From positions 1 through 64,000 of the forward strand of contig JBARBI010000064.1 of NCBI GenBank assembly GCA_049792875.1: 64,000 nucleotides of DNA, given 5' to 3'. Each line of letters starts with the position of its first letter. The stretch's first letter is position 1. Positions 1 to 7,321 of the stretch are shown here, in pieces. A model generated the notes under the pieces. It saw only the letters and a list, made by a program, of their open reading frames with translations, was not told where the DNA came from and made no database searches. The position numbers were made by a program, and so were the translations under genes. This DNA comes from Sulfotelmatobacter sp049792875 (GTDB lineage Bacteria > Acidobacteriota > Terriglobia > Terriglobales > Acidobacteriaceae).

Positions 1-2
1 GC

Positions 3-257
3 GACAGCTCCGGATTCGCAGGAGATCCCGCCGGCCCGGACAACGAGATGATCCACTACCACGCCGGTTACCTTACCGAGGACTCCGACCGGATCGTCAT
101 TGACCCCGAGAGCGGTGGATCCTTTAGTCAGGCCGGGTGTGGCGGATTCGGGATGGGGCAGTTTTCTGGTTCGCCGGCAATGAGTTTGCCGGCAATGAGG
201 CGGCACACTGAGTGGGAAACGAAAAAAGGCGCCGGAAGGGTTCCGGCGCCAGAGTGA
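3..257 (+). CDS. Possible C-terminal end of a gene entering from the left (doubtful)
   Basis: An open frame enters from the left edge and runs to a stop at 255-257. Its first part, around the peptide MIHYHAGYLTEDSDR, looks protein-like. Its tail is arginine- and proline-rich and reads straight through the hairpin at 228-250, which is unusual for a real gene end. The antisense frame is also open here. No family is recognised. It may be the last codons of a plus-strand gene or chance; only the sequence to the left can settle it. Confidence 0.2.
   Translation, partial: DSSGFAGDPAGPDNEMIHYHAGYLTEDSDRIVIDPESGGSFSQAGCGGFGMGQFSGSPAMSLPAMRRHTEWETKKGAGRVPAPE
222..250 (-). terminator. Rho-independent terminator of the ClpB-like gene
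   Basis: A perfect 10-bp stem (GGCGCCGGAA pairing with TTCCGGCGCC, three-base loop) is followed on the minus strand by six T residues. It lies about 60 bases beyond the stop codon of the minus-strand ATPase gene, the expected position for its terminator. In the plus direction there is no T-run, so it acts one way. Confidence 0.85.
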
Positions 258-308
258 GATACGACTCGCGAGATGCGGTCTAGCGAGAAGGGAAAACTTG
301 CAAAAACT

Positions 309-1487
309 CTACTTGCTCTCCGCCACCGACGGGCTTGCCCCGAAGTCGCCGCGGCGGCTGTTCGCGGCGGTCCGGGCTGCCCGCGCGTTGGGCTGGTTGG
401 CGACTGCGGCTCCATAGCGCTCCAGCAGCACTGGCGCCATGGTATTCTCGGCTTCCTTTACGAAGATCATCGTATTCTCCGAAGCCATGTCCACCCGCAC
501 GAAATCTCCCAGCTTCACCTGTCCCGTGGCGACCAGGTTCGCCAGCGGGAACACCAGGTTGCGCTCAATCGCCCGCTTCAGGTGACGCGCCCCGTACCGC
601 GGATCGGTGCCTTCCTTCAGCAAGTAGTCTTTTACCGCCGCCGTGCAGTTGAATACAAACTGGTTCGTGCCCGCGGCCATTAGCACGCGCTGCTGCACCA
701 TCCCGAGTTCAATGTCCAGAATCTGCGACAGATGCTCATCCCGCAGCGTCTTGAACACCACCGTCTTATCAATCCGGTTCATGAACTCCGGCGTAAACTT
801 GCGTCGCGCCGCCTCGATCGCCGTCCGCTGAATCTTGTCGTCGAATGACTCATCCACTTCAACCGCTTTCGGAGCGAATCCGAACCCTCCATCCACCAGG
901 CTCGTCATCTCCGACGCGCCCAGGTTCGAGGTCATAATGATGATGCACTGCGACAGATCTACCCGCCGGTTGTCGCCCAAGGTCAAAGTCGCCTTGTCCA
1001 GAATTCCCAGGAGCAACTGCCACAGCGAATCCGACGCTTTCTCGATCTCGTCAAACAGCAAAATCGACAGCTTCAGCTTCTCTGTGTACCACTGGTTCAA
1101 CGCTTCCTGCGTCAGCAGCGGGTGCGTCTCCCGGTGCCCCAGGTATCCCGGAGGCGAACCAATCAGTTTGGCAATCTCGTGCGAATGCTGGAACTCCGCA
1201 CAGTCAATCTTGATGCAGGCCCGCGCATCCCCGAACAGCGCCTCGGCCATGGCCTCGACCACGCGCGTCTTGCCCGATCCGGTCGGCCCCAGGAACAGCA
1301 GGTTCCCCACCGGACGTCCCGGCGCGTTCAGTCCCGCCAGAAACATCTGATAGATTTCCACGACCTTCTCGACGGCGGCGTCCTGTCCCACAATGCGGCG
1401 GCGCAGGGCGGCATCGAACTCTCCAGCATCGTTGCTGCGACGGTTTGGATCCAGCACTGTTGCGAGGTTCGTTCTCATAAGATCCAT
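309..1487 (-). CDS. Stand-alone AAA+ ATPase resembling the ClpB/ClpA second ATPase domain
   Basis: The 392-residue protein contains one AAA+ module of the Clp/HSP100 D2 type followed by the small D2 C-terminal domain. Visible motifs are Walker A GPTGSGKT near residue 69, Walker B ILLFDEIEKA, the sensor-1 region IIMTSNLGASEM, the arginine-finger segment FMNRID and sensor 2 in GARHLKRAIE. ClpB is about 860 residues with an N domain, D1 and a coiled-coil middle domain; all are absent here. The last 40 residues are Ala/Arg-rich and look disordered. It may be an energy-dependent unfoldase or remodelling ATPase; the substrate is unknown. It is monocistronic and ends at a strong terminator. The first ATG is used; an ATG three codons later is equally possible because no clear ribosome binding site precedes either. 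Confidence 0.8.
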   Translation of the reverse strand: MDLMRTNLATVLDPNRRSNDAGEFDAALRRRIVGQDAAVEKVVEIYQMFLAGLNAPGRPVGNLLFLGPTGSGKTRVVEAMAEALFGDARACIKIDCAEFQHSHEIAKLIGSPPGYLGHRETHPLLTQEALNQWYTEKLKLSILLFDEIEKASDSLWQLLLGILDKATLTLGDNRRVDLSQCIIIMTSNLGASEMTSLVDGGFGFAPKAVEVDESFDDKIQRTAIEAARRKFTPEFMNRIDKTVVFKTLRDEHLSQILDIELGMVQQRVLMAAGTNQFVFNCTAAVKDYLLKEGTDPRYGARHLKRAIERNLVFPLANLVATGQVKLGDFVRVDMASENTMIFVKEAENTMAPVLLERYGAAVANQPNARAARTAANSRRGDFGASPSVAESK

Positions 1488-2071
1488 GGCCGGGGCTCCC
1501 GGACATTTTCCCTTTCGTGAGGCCGTTTTCTTCGGCTCTTCTCTCTGTACTCCCGGCTTTCGTAGGCCTAACTGCGTGTCTCTGGCCCACTTCCTGGAAG
1601 CGCCCTGCGCCGGTTCAGCGCCCTACGAGTCGTGCGCGTCCGGTTGCATGGGGAATAAGCAACCCGTTGGCCACGCCGCAAGCACAATCGCCTCCACCAG
1701 AAACCCCTGCATCCGCCGAGGCTTAGCGCCAACCCATCGCAATTCCACAATCATCCTTGCTGCCCCGCAAACACCCAAAGAGAAATACTTTGCAGCATCA
1801 AGGAAGGAACGTGTACCACACGACAAATTCATGCGGCGACCACCGCTCGTGTGGCGACGGACGCATTCGTCCGTCCCACCAAGCCTGCCCTGAGAGCAGT
1901 CGAAGGGGCGAAGCCAAGCGGCAGGCAATCAGCCAGATTGGCCGCCATTCGCAAGGATTTGACACCGCCAAACCCCTCCTGCCCAAGCCAACCGTGTTAC
2001 GCCACACGTAACTAGCGACCCCTATAACCCGCCGCTACTATCGCAACTGGGTAGGTTTTCGCGGAGGAACT
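1488..2071. other. Intergenic region between divergent genes
   Basis: This 584-base gap separates the minus-strand ATPase gene from the plus-strand LysM gene and must hold both promoters, though no convincing -35/-10 pair was picked out. Around 1850-1880 it contains a degenerate copy of the GTGG-GACGG/CCGTCCC palindrome found elsewhere in the window, followed at about 1885-1915 by a segment of the common CCCTGAG...TCGAAGGGG type. No credible coding frame was seen. Confidence 0.5.
1850..1880 (+). repeat. Palindromic repeat family A, degenerate copy
   Basis: The segment reads TGTGGCGACGG, a short spacer with CGCATTCG, then CCGTCCC. It matches the layout of the copy at 3084-3113 inside the downstream gene, with the same outer TGTGG and inner GACGG/CCGTC arms. 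It is intergenic here. Confidence 0.5.
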
Positions 2072-3883
2072 TTGCGCCTTTCGTCGATTCGCATCATCAC
2101 TGGCATTTCCTGTCTGTGCTTCGCCGCCGCTGGATGGCGCGTCGCTTCTCGCTCTTCCTCCGATTTCACCGCCGAAGCTCAAACGTCGAAGCCTGCATCG
2201 GCCGCTAAGCCGTCCCAGTTGCACTCGGTCAGCGCATCCGTTTCCAACACCGCCAAGCCCGTAGCGATCCCCGAGCCCAAGCTCGCGGCCTCTCCCGGCA
2301 CCGAAATCTACACCGCCAAGCGCGGCGAAGCAATCCCCACCATCGCCCGCCGTTACCTCGGCAAAACGAGCTACCTGACTTCCTCCGAACTGGCCGACGC
2401 CATCCGCGCCGCCAACCAGAAATCTGGCACTACCAACAACCTGAAAGCCAACGAAAATATCATCATCCCCGGAATCCTTCCCGCGCCCATTACCGAGAAG
2501 ACCATTCCCGTTCCCAGGGACTTTGAAGTCCGCGCCGTCTACCTGACTGGCATCATGGCCGCCAGCGATCACGGACTCCGCATCATCCGCCACTGGCGCG
2601 AAGTCGGCGGCAACGCCGTCGTCTTCGACATCAAGGACTCCGACGGCAGCGTCACCATTCCCTTCGAGCACCCGCTGCTCGGCGAGCACAAGGTTTACAT
2701 TCACGACGTCCCGAAATTTGTACGCTTCCTCCACCAGCAGAACATGCACGCCATCGCCCGCATCGCCATCTTCCGTGACGAGCGCCTGGTCGTGGCGCAT
2801 CCCGAACTCGCCGTCCAGTCCCGCAAGAACAAGCAAGCCTGGCGCGAGAACGGCAAGCTGGTCTGGACCGATCCCAGCCAGTCCAAGGTCCAGGACTATA
2901 ACATCGCCCTCGCCAAGCATGTAGCCCAGCTCGGCGCCGACGAAATCCAGTTCGATTATGTCCGCTTCCCTGCCGAAGGCGACCAGAAAGACGCGGCTTT
3001 CGTCTACCAATCTGGCCAACCCGAAGGACCGCCAGCGTCGCAAGATGCAAGCGGCAACAAGGACACGGGTGGAGATAACGGCACATGTGGAGACGGCCGC
3101 CTCGGCCGTCCCGCGAAGGCGAAGCTAAACGAAACCTCCACCACAGCCAAGTCTGTCGAACCCGCATCCGCCGCAGCCCCGAAGGGGCAAAAGAATGCAG
3201 CCCACGGCGCAAGCCGTGGGGCTGTCGCCACCGATACCAACCAAGCCCCGGAAGGGCGACAGACCAAAAGCGCGTGTAAGGTCGCGGCCAAACCCACCCC
3301 CCGTGGCCCGCAGCGCACCGACGTTATCACCGCCTTCCTGAAGAAGGCCTACGCCGAACTCCACCCCACCGGCGTGCTGCTCTCGCTCGACGTTTTCGGC
3401 GTGATGGCCTGGCAGCGTCAGGTCGACCTCGCCCACACCGGGCAGGACATCGTCGGCATGGCTCACTACTGCGACGTCCTGAGCCCCATGATCTACCCCT
3501 CGCACTTTTTCGGCATGGACAACATCGCTCACCCCGGCGACGAGCCCGCCCACTTCATCGGCGAATCCATGGACCGCTTCGAACTCATCACAAAAGGCAG
3601 CGGAGTCGTAATCCGCCCCTGGCTGCAAGCCTTTCACTGGCGCACCAAAACCTACTCGCCCGAATACATCAAGATTCAAGTCGAGACCGCCAAAGACAAA
3701 GGCAGCATCGGATTCTTGTTCTGGAACGCCGCCAACGACTACTCCAAGCCTTACGCCGCTATGCCCGAGATGAAGGCCGCTAACGCCAAGGAAAAAGACA
3801 AATTCTTCCGCGGCGACGAACTCCCGGTGGCAAGCACCCAGGCGGCTTTAACTCCCGCGACTCCGCCCACGGGCACTCACTAG
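2072..3883 (+). CDS. Exported LysM-like protein with DUF4015 putative glycoside hydrolase domain
   Basis: The 603-residue protein starts at TTG, chosen because GGAGG lies six bases upstream. It has a signal-type N-terminus, then a LysM-like segment at about residues 70-132 (IYTAKRGEAIPTIARRYLG to IIIPG). A DUF4015-type putative glycosyl hydrolase domain follows (VRAVYLTGIMAASDHGLRII, VFDIKDSDGSV, DEIQFDYVRFP, VLLSLDVFGVMAWQ, MIYPSHF). The domain is interrupted at about residues 310-412 by Gly/Ala/Lys/Thr-rich sequence encoded by several palindromic repeats. Both halves are needed for the barrel fold, so the insert is probably a surface loop. LysM suggests cell-wall attachment; the substrate is unknown. 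A family A repeat follows the gene. Confidence 0.8.
   Translation: MRLSSIRIITGISCLCFAAAGWRVASRSSSDFTAEAQTSKPASAAKPSQLHSVSASVSNTAKPVAIPEPKLAASPGTEIYTAKRGEAIPTIARRYLGKTSYLTSSELADAIRAANQKSGTTNNLKANENIIIPGILPAPITEKTIPVPRDFEVRAVYLTGIMAASDHGLRIIRHWREVGGNAVVFDIKDSDGSVTIPFEHPLLGEHKVYIHDVPKFVRFLHQQNMHAIARIAIFRDERLVVAHPELAVQSRKNKQAWRENGKLVWTDPSQSKVQDYNIALAKHVAQLGADEIQFDYVRFPAEGDQKDAAFVYQSGQPEGPPASQDASGNKDTGGDNGTCGDGRLGRPAKAKLNETSTTAKSVEPASAAAPKGQKNAAHGASRGAVATDTNQAPEGRQTKSACKVAAKPTPRGPQRTDVITAFLKKAYAELHPTGVLLSLDVFGVMAWQRQVDLAHTGQDIVGMAHYCDVLSPMIYPSHFFGMDNIAHPGDEPAHFIGESMDRFELITKGSGVVIRPWLQAFHWRTKTYSPEYIKIQVETAKDKGSIGFLFWNAANDYSKPYAAMPEMKAANAKEKDKFFRGDELPVASTQAALTPATPPTGTH
3084..3113 (+). repeat. Palindromic repeat family A inside a coding sequence
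   Basis: The sequence CATGTGGAGACGGCC / GCCTCGGCCGTCCC has the family A layout (CATGTGG, then GACGGCC...GGCCGTCC) and is read in frame within the DUF4015 gene. Further palindromic material follows at about 3175-3270, including CCCACGGCGCAAGCCGTGGG. Confidence 0.7.
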
Positions 3884-3913
3884 GCCGCCAGAGGTATCAG
3901 GACCAGCAGAAAC

Positions 3914-3950
3914 CATGTGGGGACAGCCGCTCCTGGCTGTCCGACGGCGG
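3914..3950 (+). repeat. Palindromic repeat family A, intergenic copy
   Basis: CATGTGGGGACAGCCGCTCC followed by TGGCTGTCCGACGG forms a GGACAGCC/GGCTGTCC hairpin 30 bases after the LysM/DUF4015 stop codon. It is followed by GGTATCGGGCC, a tail shared with the copies near 4771 and 5303. Confidence 0.75.
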
Positions 3951-4103
3951 CGGTATCGGGCCGCAGCCCTTGAGGCTGGAATCTCATTTCTGGACTGCAC
4001 CGCAACAGCTTCACGGCCGCCATAAGGAGATGGTAGACATATAGCTAGTCCCATCGAGCCGCCCTATGCCGGACACACAGCCGCACCCCGAGGAGGAATA
4101 CTT

Positions 4104-4706
4104 ATGGATTACAAGCCAAACGATCTATTCGTCGGCGTGATCGACTTCTTCGGTATCCTGGTTCCCGGCTCGGTTCTCTTGTTCCTCCACGGCGATCCCA
4201 TCCTGCGTCAATTGGGATTGAGCTGTAGGCCCGACGACAAAGCGTTTTACTGGGTCAGCTTCTTTGTCGGCTCGCTCTTGTTGGGCCATTTCTTGACCGG
4301 AATCAGCGTGCTTCTCCTGAATTGGGCCTTCCGTTTGTCCCTGGGGAATCTGGAGCTCTACTACAAAGAAGTGGAACCAAAGATTTCCCTCCCTGTAAAG
4401 AACGACAGGAAGGCCGCCTACCATCGCGCCTACTCTTTCATTCGGCTGTATAGCCCGGCTGGAATCTCCGAAATCGATCGTCAGGTCGGAGAGTACAAGC
4501 TTTTCCGGGCCCTCACCGTCGCCTTTTTCGTCGACTTCCTGTTCGCGCTCGCCAAGCTCAACCTTGTGCACATGGGCGTTTCCCTGCTACTTGTTTTGCT
4601 CTCGTGGTACCGGTTCGCCTCATTGGTATGCTGGACGCAACAAATGACTTTCGAATACTACGTCCTGCTCACCCAGTCCACCCGGAAGAATGCCGAAGCC
4701 ACATAG
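4104..4706 (+). CDS. Hypothetical membrane protein
   Basis: This 200-residue protein is not recognised. It has four hydrophobic stretches that could span the membrane, at about residues 9-28, 45-71, 133-152 and 154-172, with a basic, hydrophilic region between the second and third (around NDRKAAYHRAYSFIRLYSPAG). The start ATG is supported by a strong GAGGAGGAAT ribosome binding site. It stands alone between two family A repeat copies. The arrangement of a soluble cytoplasmic segment between two hairpins is seen in small bacterial conflict and signalling proteins, but no catalytic motif is visible, so no function is offered. Confidence 0.75.
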   Translation: MDYKPNDLFVGVIDFFGILVPGSVLLFLHGDPILRQLGLSCRPDDKAFYWVSFFVGSLLLGHFLTGISVLLLNWAFRLSLGNLELYYKEVEPKISLPVKNDRKAAYHRAYSFIRLYSPAGISEIDRQVGEYKLFRALTVAFFVDFLFALAKLNLVHMGVSLLLVLLSWYRFASLVCWTQQMTFEYYVLLTQSTRKNAEAT

Positions 4707-4770
4707 TCCCTTACCTCGTTGTCGAATGGCCGAATGCACCCTTCGCCAACTGTGGACCTGGTCGTCGCGG

Positions 4771-4810
4771 CATGTGGGGACAGGCGCCCCCGGCTGTTCG
4801 GCCGCCCAGG
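4771..4810 (+). repeat. Palindromic repeat family A, intergenic copy
   Basis: CATGTGGGGACAGGCGCCCC followed by CGGCTGTTCGGCCGCCC lies about 65 bases after the stop of the membrane protein gene and is followed by GGTGTATCGAGCC, matching the tail of the neighbouring copies. Confidence 0.75.
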
Positions 4811-4970
4811 TGTATCGAGCCGCGGCCCCTCCGCGTCGCTTATTCACTTGGAAGGGACCCGTAACCTTGCCCCAGCCGAGTCGCTCCTCAGCGCCTGCAA
4901 CGTCGCCGTTACATCCGTAACTTGTATCTAGCTTTCCGCTGCCGTCAACTAACAAGCGGAGAGACTTACC

Positions 4971-5288
4971 ATGAAGAAGGTTGCCGTGCTGCTCGGATTC
5001 GCCGCCGCCCTGACATTCGCCGTAGCCGCAGAGGCTCCACGCCCGCTTCACCCGGCTCCGCCACGCCCGAAAATGGCCTGTACCGACTCCCTTCGCGCGC
5101 AGATGGAATTAGACAACGTCACTACCTTTCGGCTGAAATCCACTGCCTACACCGATGGGTTGGCGCAAGGAGCCGGCCTTGGCGCCGGTGGCGCGTTGCT
5201 CCTGGTGGCTCTGGCGTTCCGAGCGAAGAAGGTCCAGCCGGGAGACCGCTCCAGCCCTAAGCCCCTGTCCCACGCCGCGTCGGCATAA
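4971..5288 (+). CDS. Hypothetical small exported or membrane-anchored protein
   Basis: The 105-residue product begins with a clear signal peptide (KK, then VAVLLGFAAALTFAVAAEA), has a proline-rich segment (PRPLHPAPPRPK), one cysteine, and a glycine-rich hydrophobic segment at about residues 65-82 (GAGLGAGGALLLVALAF), followed by basic residues and a short tail. It would be exported and anchored by its C-terminal helix. AGCGGAGAG lies upstream of the ATG. No family is recognised. It lies in the run of small genes that are each followed by a family A repeat. Confidence 0.65.
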   Translation: MKKVAVLLGFAAALTFAVAAEAPRPLHPAPPRPKMACTDSLRAQMELDNVTTFRLKSTAYTDGLAQGAGLGAGGALLLVALAFRAKKVQPGDRSSPKPLSHAASA

Positions 5289-5302
5289 TTCCCAGCAAAG
5301 AC

Positions 5303-5341
5303 CATGAAGGGACAGCCGCCCCCGGCTGTCCAGCAGCCCAG
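5303..5341 (+). repeat. Palindromic repeat family A, intergenic copy
   Basis: CATGAAGGGACAGCCGCCCC followed by CGGCTGTCCAGCAGCCCA begins 15 bases after the small exported protein gene. The GGACAGCC/GGCTGTCC stem is intact and the GGTATG tail is present. Confidence 0.75.
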
Positions 5342-5483
5342 GTATGTCAGGCCCCTTTGCTCGCGTGGAGCGGACACTCCTGTCCGCTGCCTTTGACTTT
5401 GATCCAGGAACGTTGGACAAGCGGAGGCACGTGTGTCCAGACGAAGGCTCCCCATCGCCGATCCCAGTCGCTGCGTCTACGAG

Positions 5484-5636
5484 CTATCGATTACGACTCA
5501 TAAACTCATAGGCCCAGCCAACGATGGACACCGCGATCAACAAGTAAGGCCACAATCCAACGATCCGCTTGAAGAACTCCGAGCGAACGTGGCCACTGTG
5601 GGGTATAGGTTCCGATGCCGATTCAGTTCGCTCCAT
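5484..5636 (-). CDS. Predicted 50-residue single-span membrane protein
   Basis: A short minus-strand frame starts at ATG (5634-5636) and ends at TAG (5484-5486). Its 50-residue product has a hydrophilic N-terminus (MERTESASEPIPHSGHVRSE), a basic FFKR, one convincing membrane span (IVGLWPYLLIAVSIVGWAYE) and a basic tail ending SRNR, so the C-terminus probably stays in the cytoplasm. AAAGG lies about six bases upstream of the ATG. There is no known family. The hydrophobic-then-basic pattern makes it more likely real than chance, but a frame this short carries little statistical weight. Confidence 0.45.
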   Translation of the reverse strand: MERTESASEPIPHSGHVRSEFFKRIVGLWPYLLIAVSIVGWAYEFMSRNR

Positions 5637-5778
5637 GTTCAACCTTTGGTGTTTTAGAGGAAGTGCGGTCGTGACGGTTCAAACGTCAATCCCGGCGACC
5701 ACAAACCCATGATTGTCTCAAGAAATCGGCGGGACTGTTCAATATTGCTCACTCCCCTGCCGGGTTGACGAGCGGCGA

Positions 5779-5789
5779 TTGTCTGACAA
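5779..5789. promoter_or_regulatory. Candidate FadR/FCD-type GntR operator upstream of the MFS gene
   Basis: TTGTCTGACAA is a perfect palindrome around one central base and fits TNGTNNNACNA, the consensus bound by FadR-subfamily GntR regulators. It lies 115 bases before the MFS start codon, just downstream of a TTGACG that could be a -35 box. Regulators of this type often control hexuronate and sugar-acid transporters. No GntR gene is in the window. Confidence 0.45.
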
Positions 5790-5903
5790 GATCGGTCTTG
5801 GCGACCGCCTCAGTGGCGTCTAAAACCTGATTCCGATATATACTTCCCCACCCGTTCAGGATTGCCCGAGGAGTGCTGAGAGGCAATAGCTGCCTCCACT
5901 AGG

Positions 5904-7199
5904 ATGACGCCCAACGCGACACAAATCGGCAAACACACTCGCCGCATCGTCGGCTTGCGCCTGCTGCCCTTCCTGTTCATTCTGTACATCGTTAATTACG
6001 TGGACCGCACGAACTTGGCCTACGCGGCGGTAGGCATGTCGCGCGACCTGCGGTTCAGCGACCACGTGTTTGGCCTGGGCGCGGGAATCTTCTTCATCAG
6101 CTACCTGGCATTACAGATTCCGGGCGCGCTGCTGGTAGAGCGCTGGAGCGCACGCCGCATGATATCGGCCACCATGATTGCCTGGGGCTCCCTCACCGTG
6201 CTGACCGCGCTGGTGCACACTCCCTCGCAACTCTACGTTGCGCGTTTCGTGCTGGGCGCAGCGGAGGCGGGCTTCTTCCCCGGCGTCATCGTGTATTTGA
6301 GCCACTGGTTCATTTTCGAAGATCGCGCCAAGGCCACCAGCAACTTCATGGGCGCCATTCCGCTGTCAGCGGTGCTGGGATCACCGCTGGCAGGCTGGAT
6401 TCTGAGCCGCGGTTGGCTGGGGTTCTCCGGATGGCGCTGGCTGTTTGTCGTCGAGGGAGGCCCAGCGATTCTGCTGGGAGTAGTTGCATTCTTCTTTCTG
6501 ACCGATTGGCCAAGGGAAGCCGCATGGCTCACCGTCGAGCAGCGGAAATGGCTCGAGCAGAAACTTAAAGAGGAGACACCGCCCTGCACTGCCGCCATCA
6601 CGGTGTGGCAGGCCATGCGATCGCCGACGATTGTGTGGATGGCTACCCTTACCTTCCTCGCCTACATCGGCCAGTACACGTTCGTCTTCTGGTTTCCCAC
6701 CATGCTGAAGCGGCTGACGGGCTTCACCGATATGCGCGTTGGGATGTTGGGCGCTCTGCCGTTCCTGGCCGCCTTCGTAACTATGCAGGTCAATGGCTGG
6801 CACTCCGACAAGCAGGCGGAGCGACGGTGGCATGCTGCAATGCCGCTGTTCGTTGCCGGGATAGCGTATTTCTTCCTCTCCATTCCGGGCCACTCGGTTG
6901 TGTTCACCATCGGTTGGTTCACGGTCGCGGGCGTTCTGACAGCTTATCTCTCCACCTTCTGGGCGATCCCCACCGAGATCTTGAGCCAGGCAGAAGCAGC
7001 CACGGCGGTCGGACTAATTAACTCGGTCGGCAGCATAGCGGGATTTGCCGGGCCCTACATCTTCGGCTACATATACACCCGCACCGGAGCGTCATTCTCT
7101 TTGGGACTGAGATTTGTGATGGTGGCGGTCCTCATCGCAGGGTTGATGATTCTGCGAATTCCCACAGCAGCGCCAGGATCAGCGCCAGTCAAATTGTGA
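5904..7199 (+). CDS. MFS transporter, anion:cation symporter (ACS) type
   Basis: The 431-residue inner-membrane protein has twelve predicted spans in two halves separated by a charged cytoplasmic loop (LTVEQRKWLEQKLKEETPP, about residues 210-230). The start resembles ACS-family hexuronate, glucarate and tartrate carriers: LRLLPFLFILYIVNYVDRTN in helix 1, then GVIVYLSHWF and RAKATSNFMGAIPLSAVLGSP. It probably imports an organic anion with a proton or cation; the substrate cannot be read from the sequence. No catabolic genes adjoin it, and ilvE downstream has its own promoter region. A GntR-type operator candidate lies upstream at 5779-5789. The ribosome binding site before ATG is weak. Confidence 0.85.
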   Translation: MTPNATQIGKHTRRIVGLRLLPFLFILYIVNYVDRTNLAYAAVGMSRDLRFSDHVFGLGAGIFFISYLALQIPGALLVERWSARRMISATMIAWGSLTVLTALVHTPSQLYVARFVLGAAEAGFFPGVIVYLSHWFIFEDRAKATSNFMGAIPLSAVLGSPLAGWILSRGWLGFSGWRWLFVVEGGPAILLGVVAFFFLTDWPREAAWLTVEQRKWLEQKLKEETPPCTAAITVWQAMRSPTIVWMATLTFLAYIGQYTFVFWFPTMLKRLTGFTDMRVGMLGALPFLAAFVTMQVNGWHSDKQAERRWHAAMPLFVAGIAYFFLSIPGHSVVFTIGWFTVAGVLTAYLSTFWAIPTEILSQAEAATAVGLINSVGSIAGFAGPYIFGYIYTRTGASFSLGLRFVMVAVLIAGLMILRIPTAAPGSAPVKL

Positions 7200-7282
7200 G
7201 ACCTGCCCCAGTTCTTAGCAGGCTCGCCCGGTGGAGGGGGAAACACGCCCGCCGGACTGCCGACGGGACCTGACCACTCGGC

Positions 7283-7288
7283 TATAAT
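7283..7288 (+). promoter_or_regulatory. Candidate -10 box for ilvE
   Basis: A perfect TATAAT lies 34 bases before the ilvE ATG in a non-coding gap, with AAGGAG (7311-7316) between it and the start. No good -35 box is present at 17 bases, so an activator or an extended contact may be needed. Confidence 0.45.
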
Positions 7289-7321
7289 TGTCTGGAACGA
7301 AGCACCCCTCAAGGAGTTCGC

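Noticed and set aside
2012..3043. 343-residue minus-strand frame opposite the LysM/DUF4015 gene
   Set aside because: It is the mirror of a high-GC gene: Gly/Asp/Val-rich with no recognisable domain, while the plus strand has a signal peptide, ribosome binding site and domains.
5672..5710. tRNA-like stretch GACGGTTCAAACGTC followed by GGCGACCA
   Set aside because: It resembles a T-arm and CCA end, but no acceptor, D or anticodon arms can be folded at the right distances.
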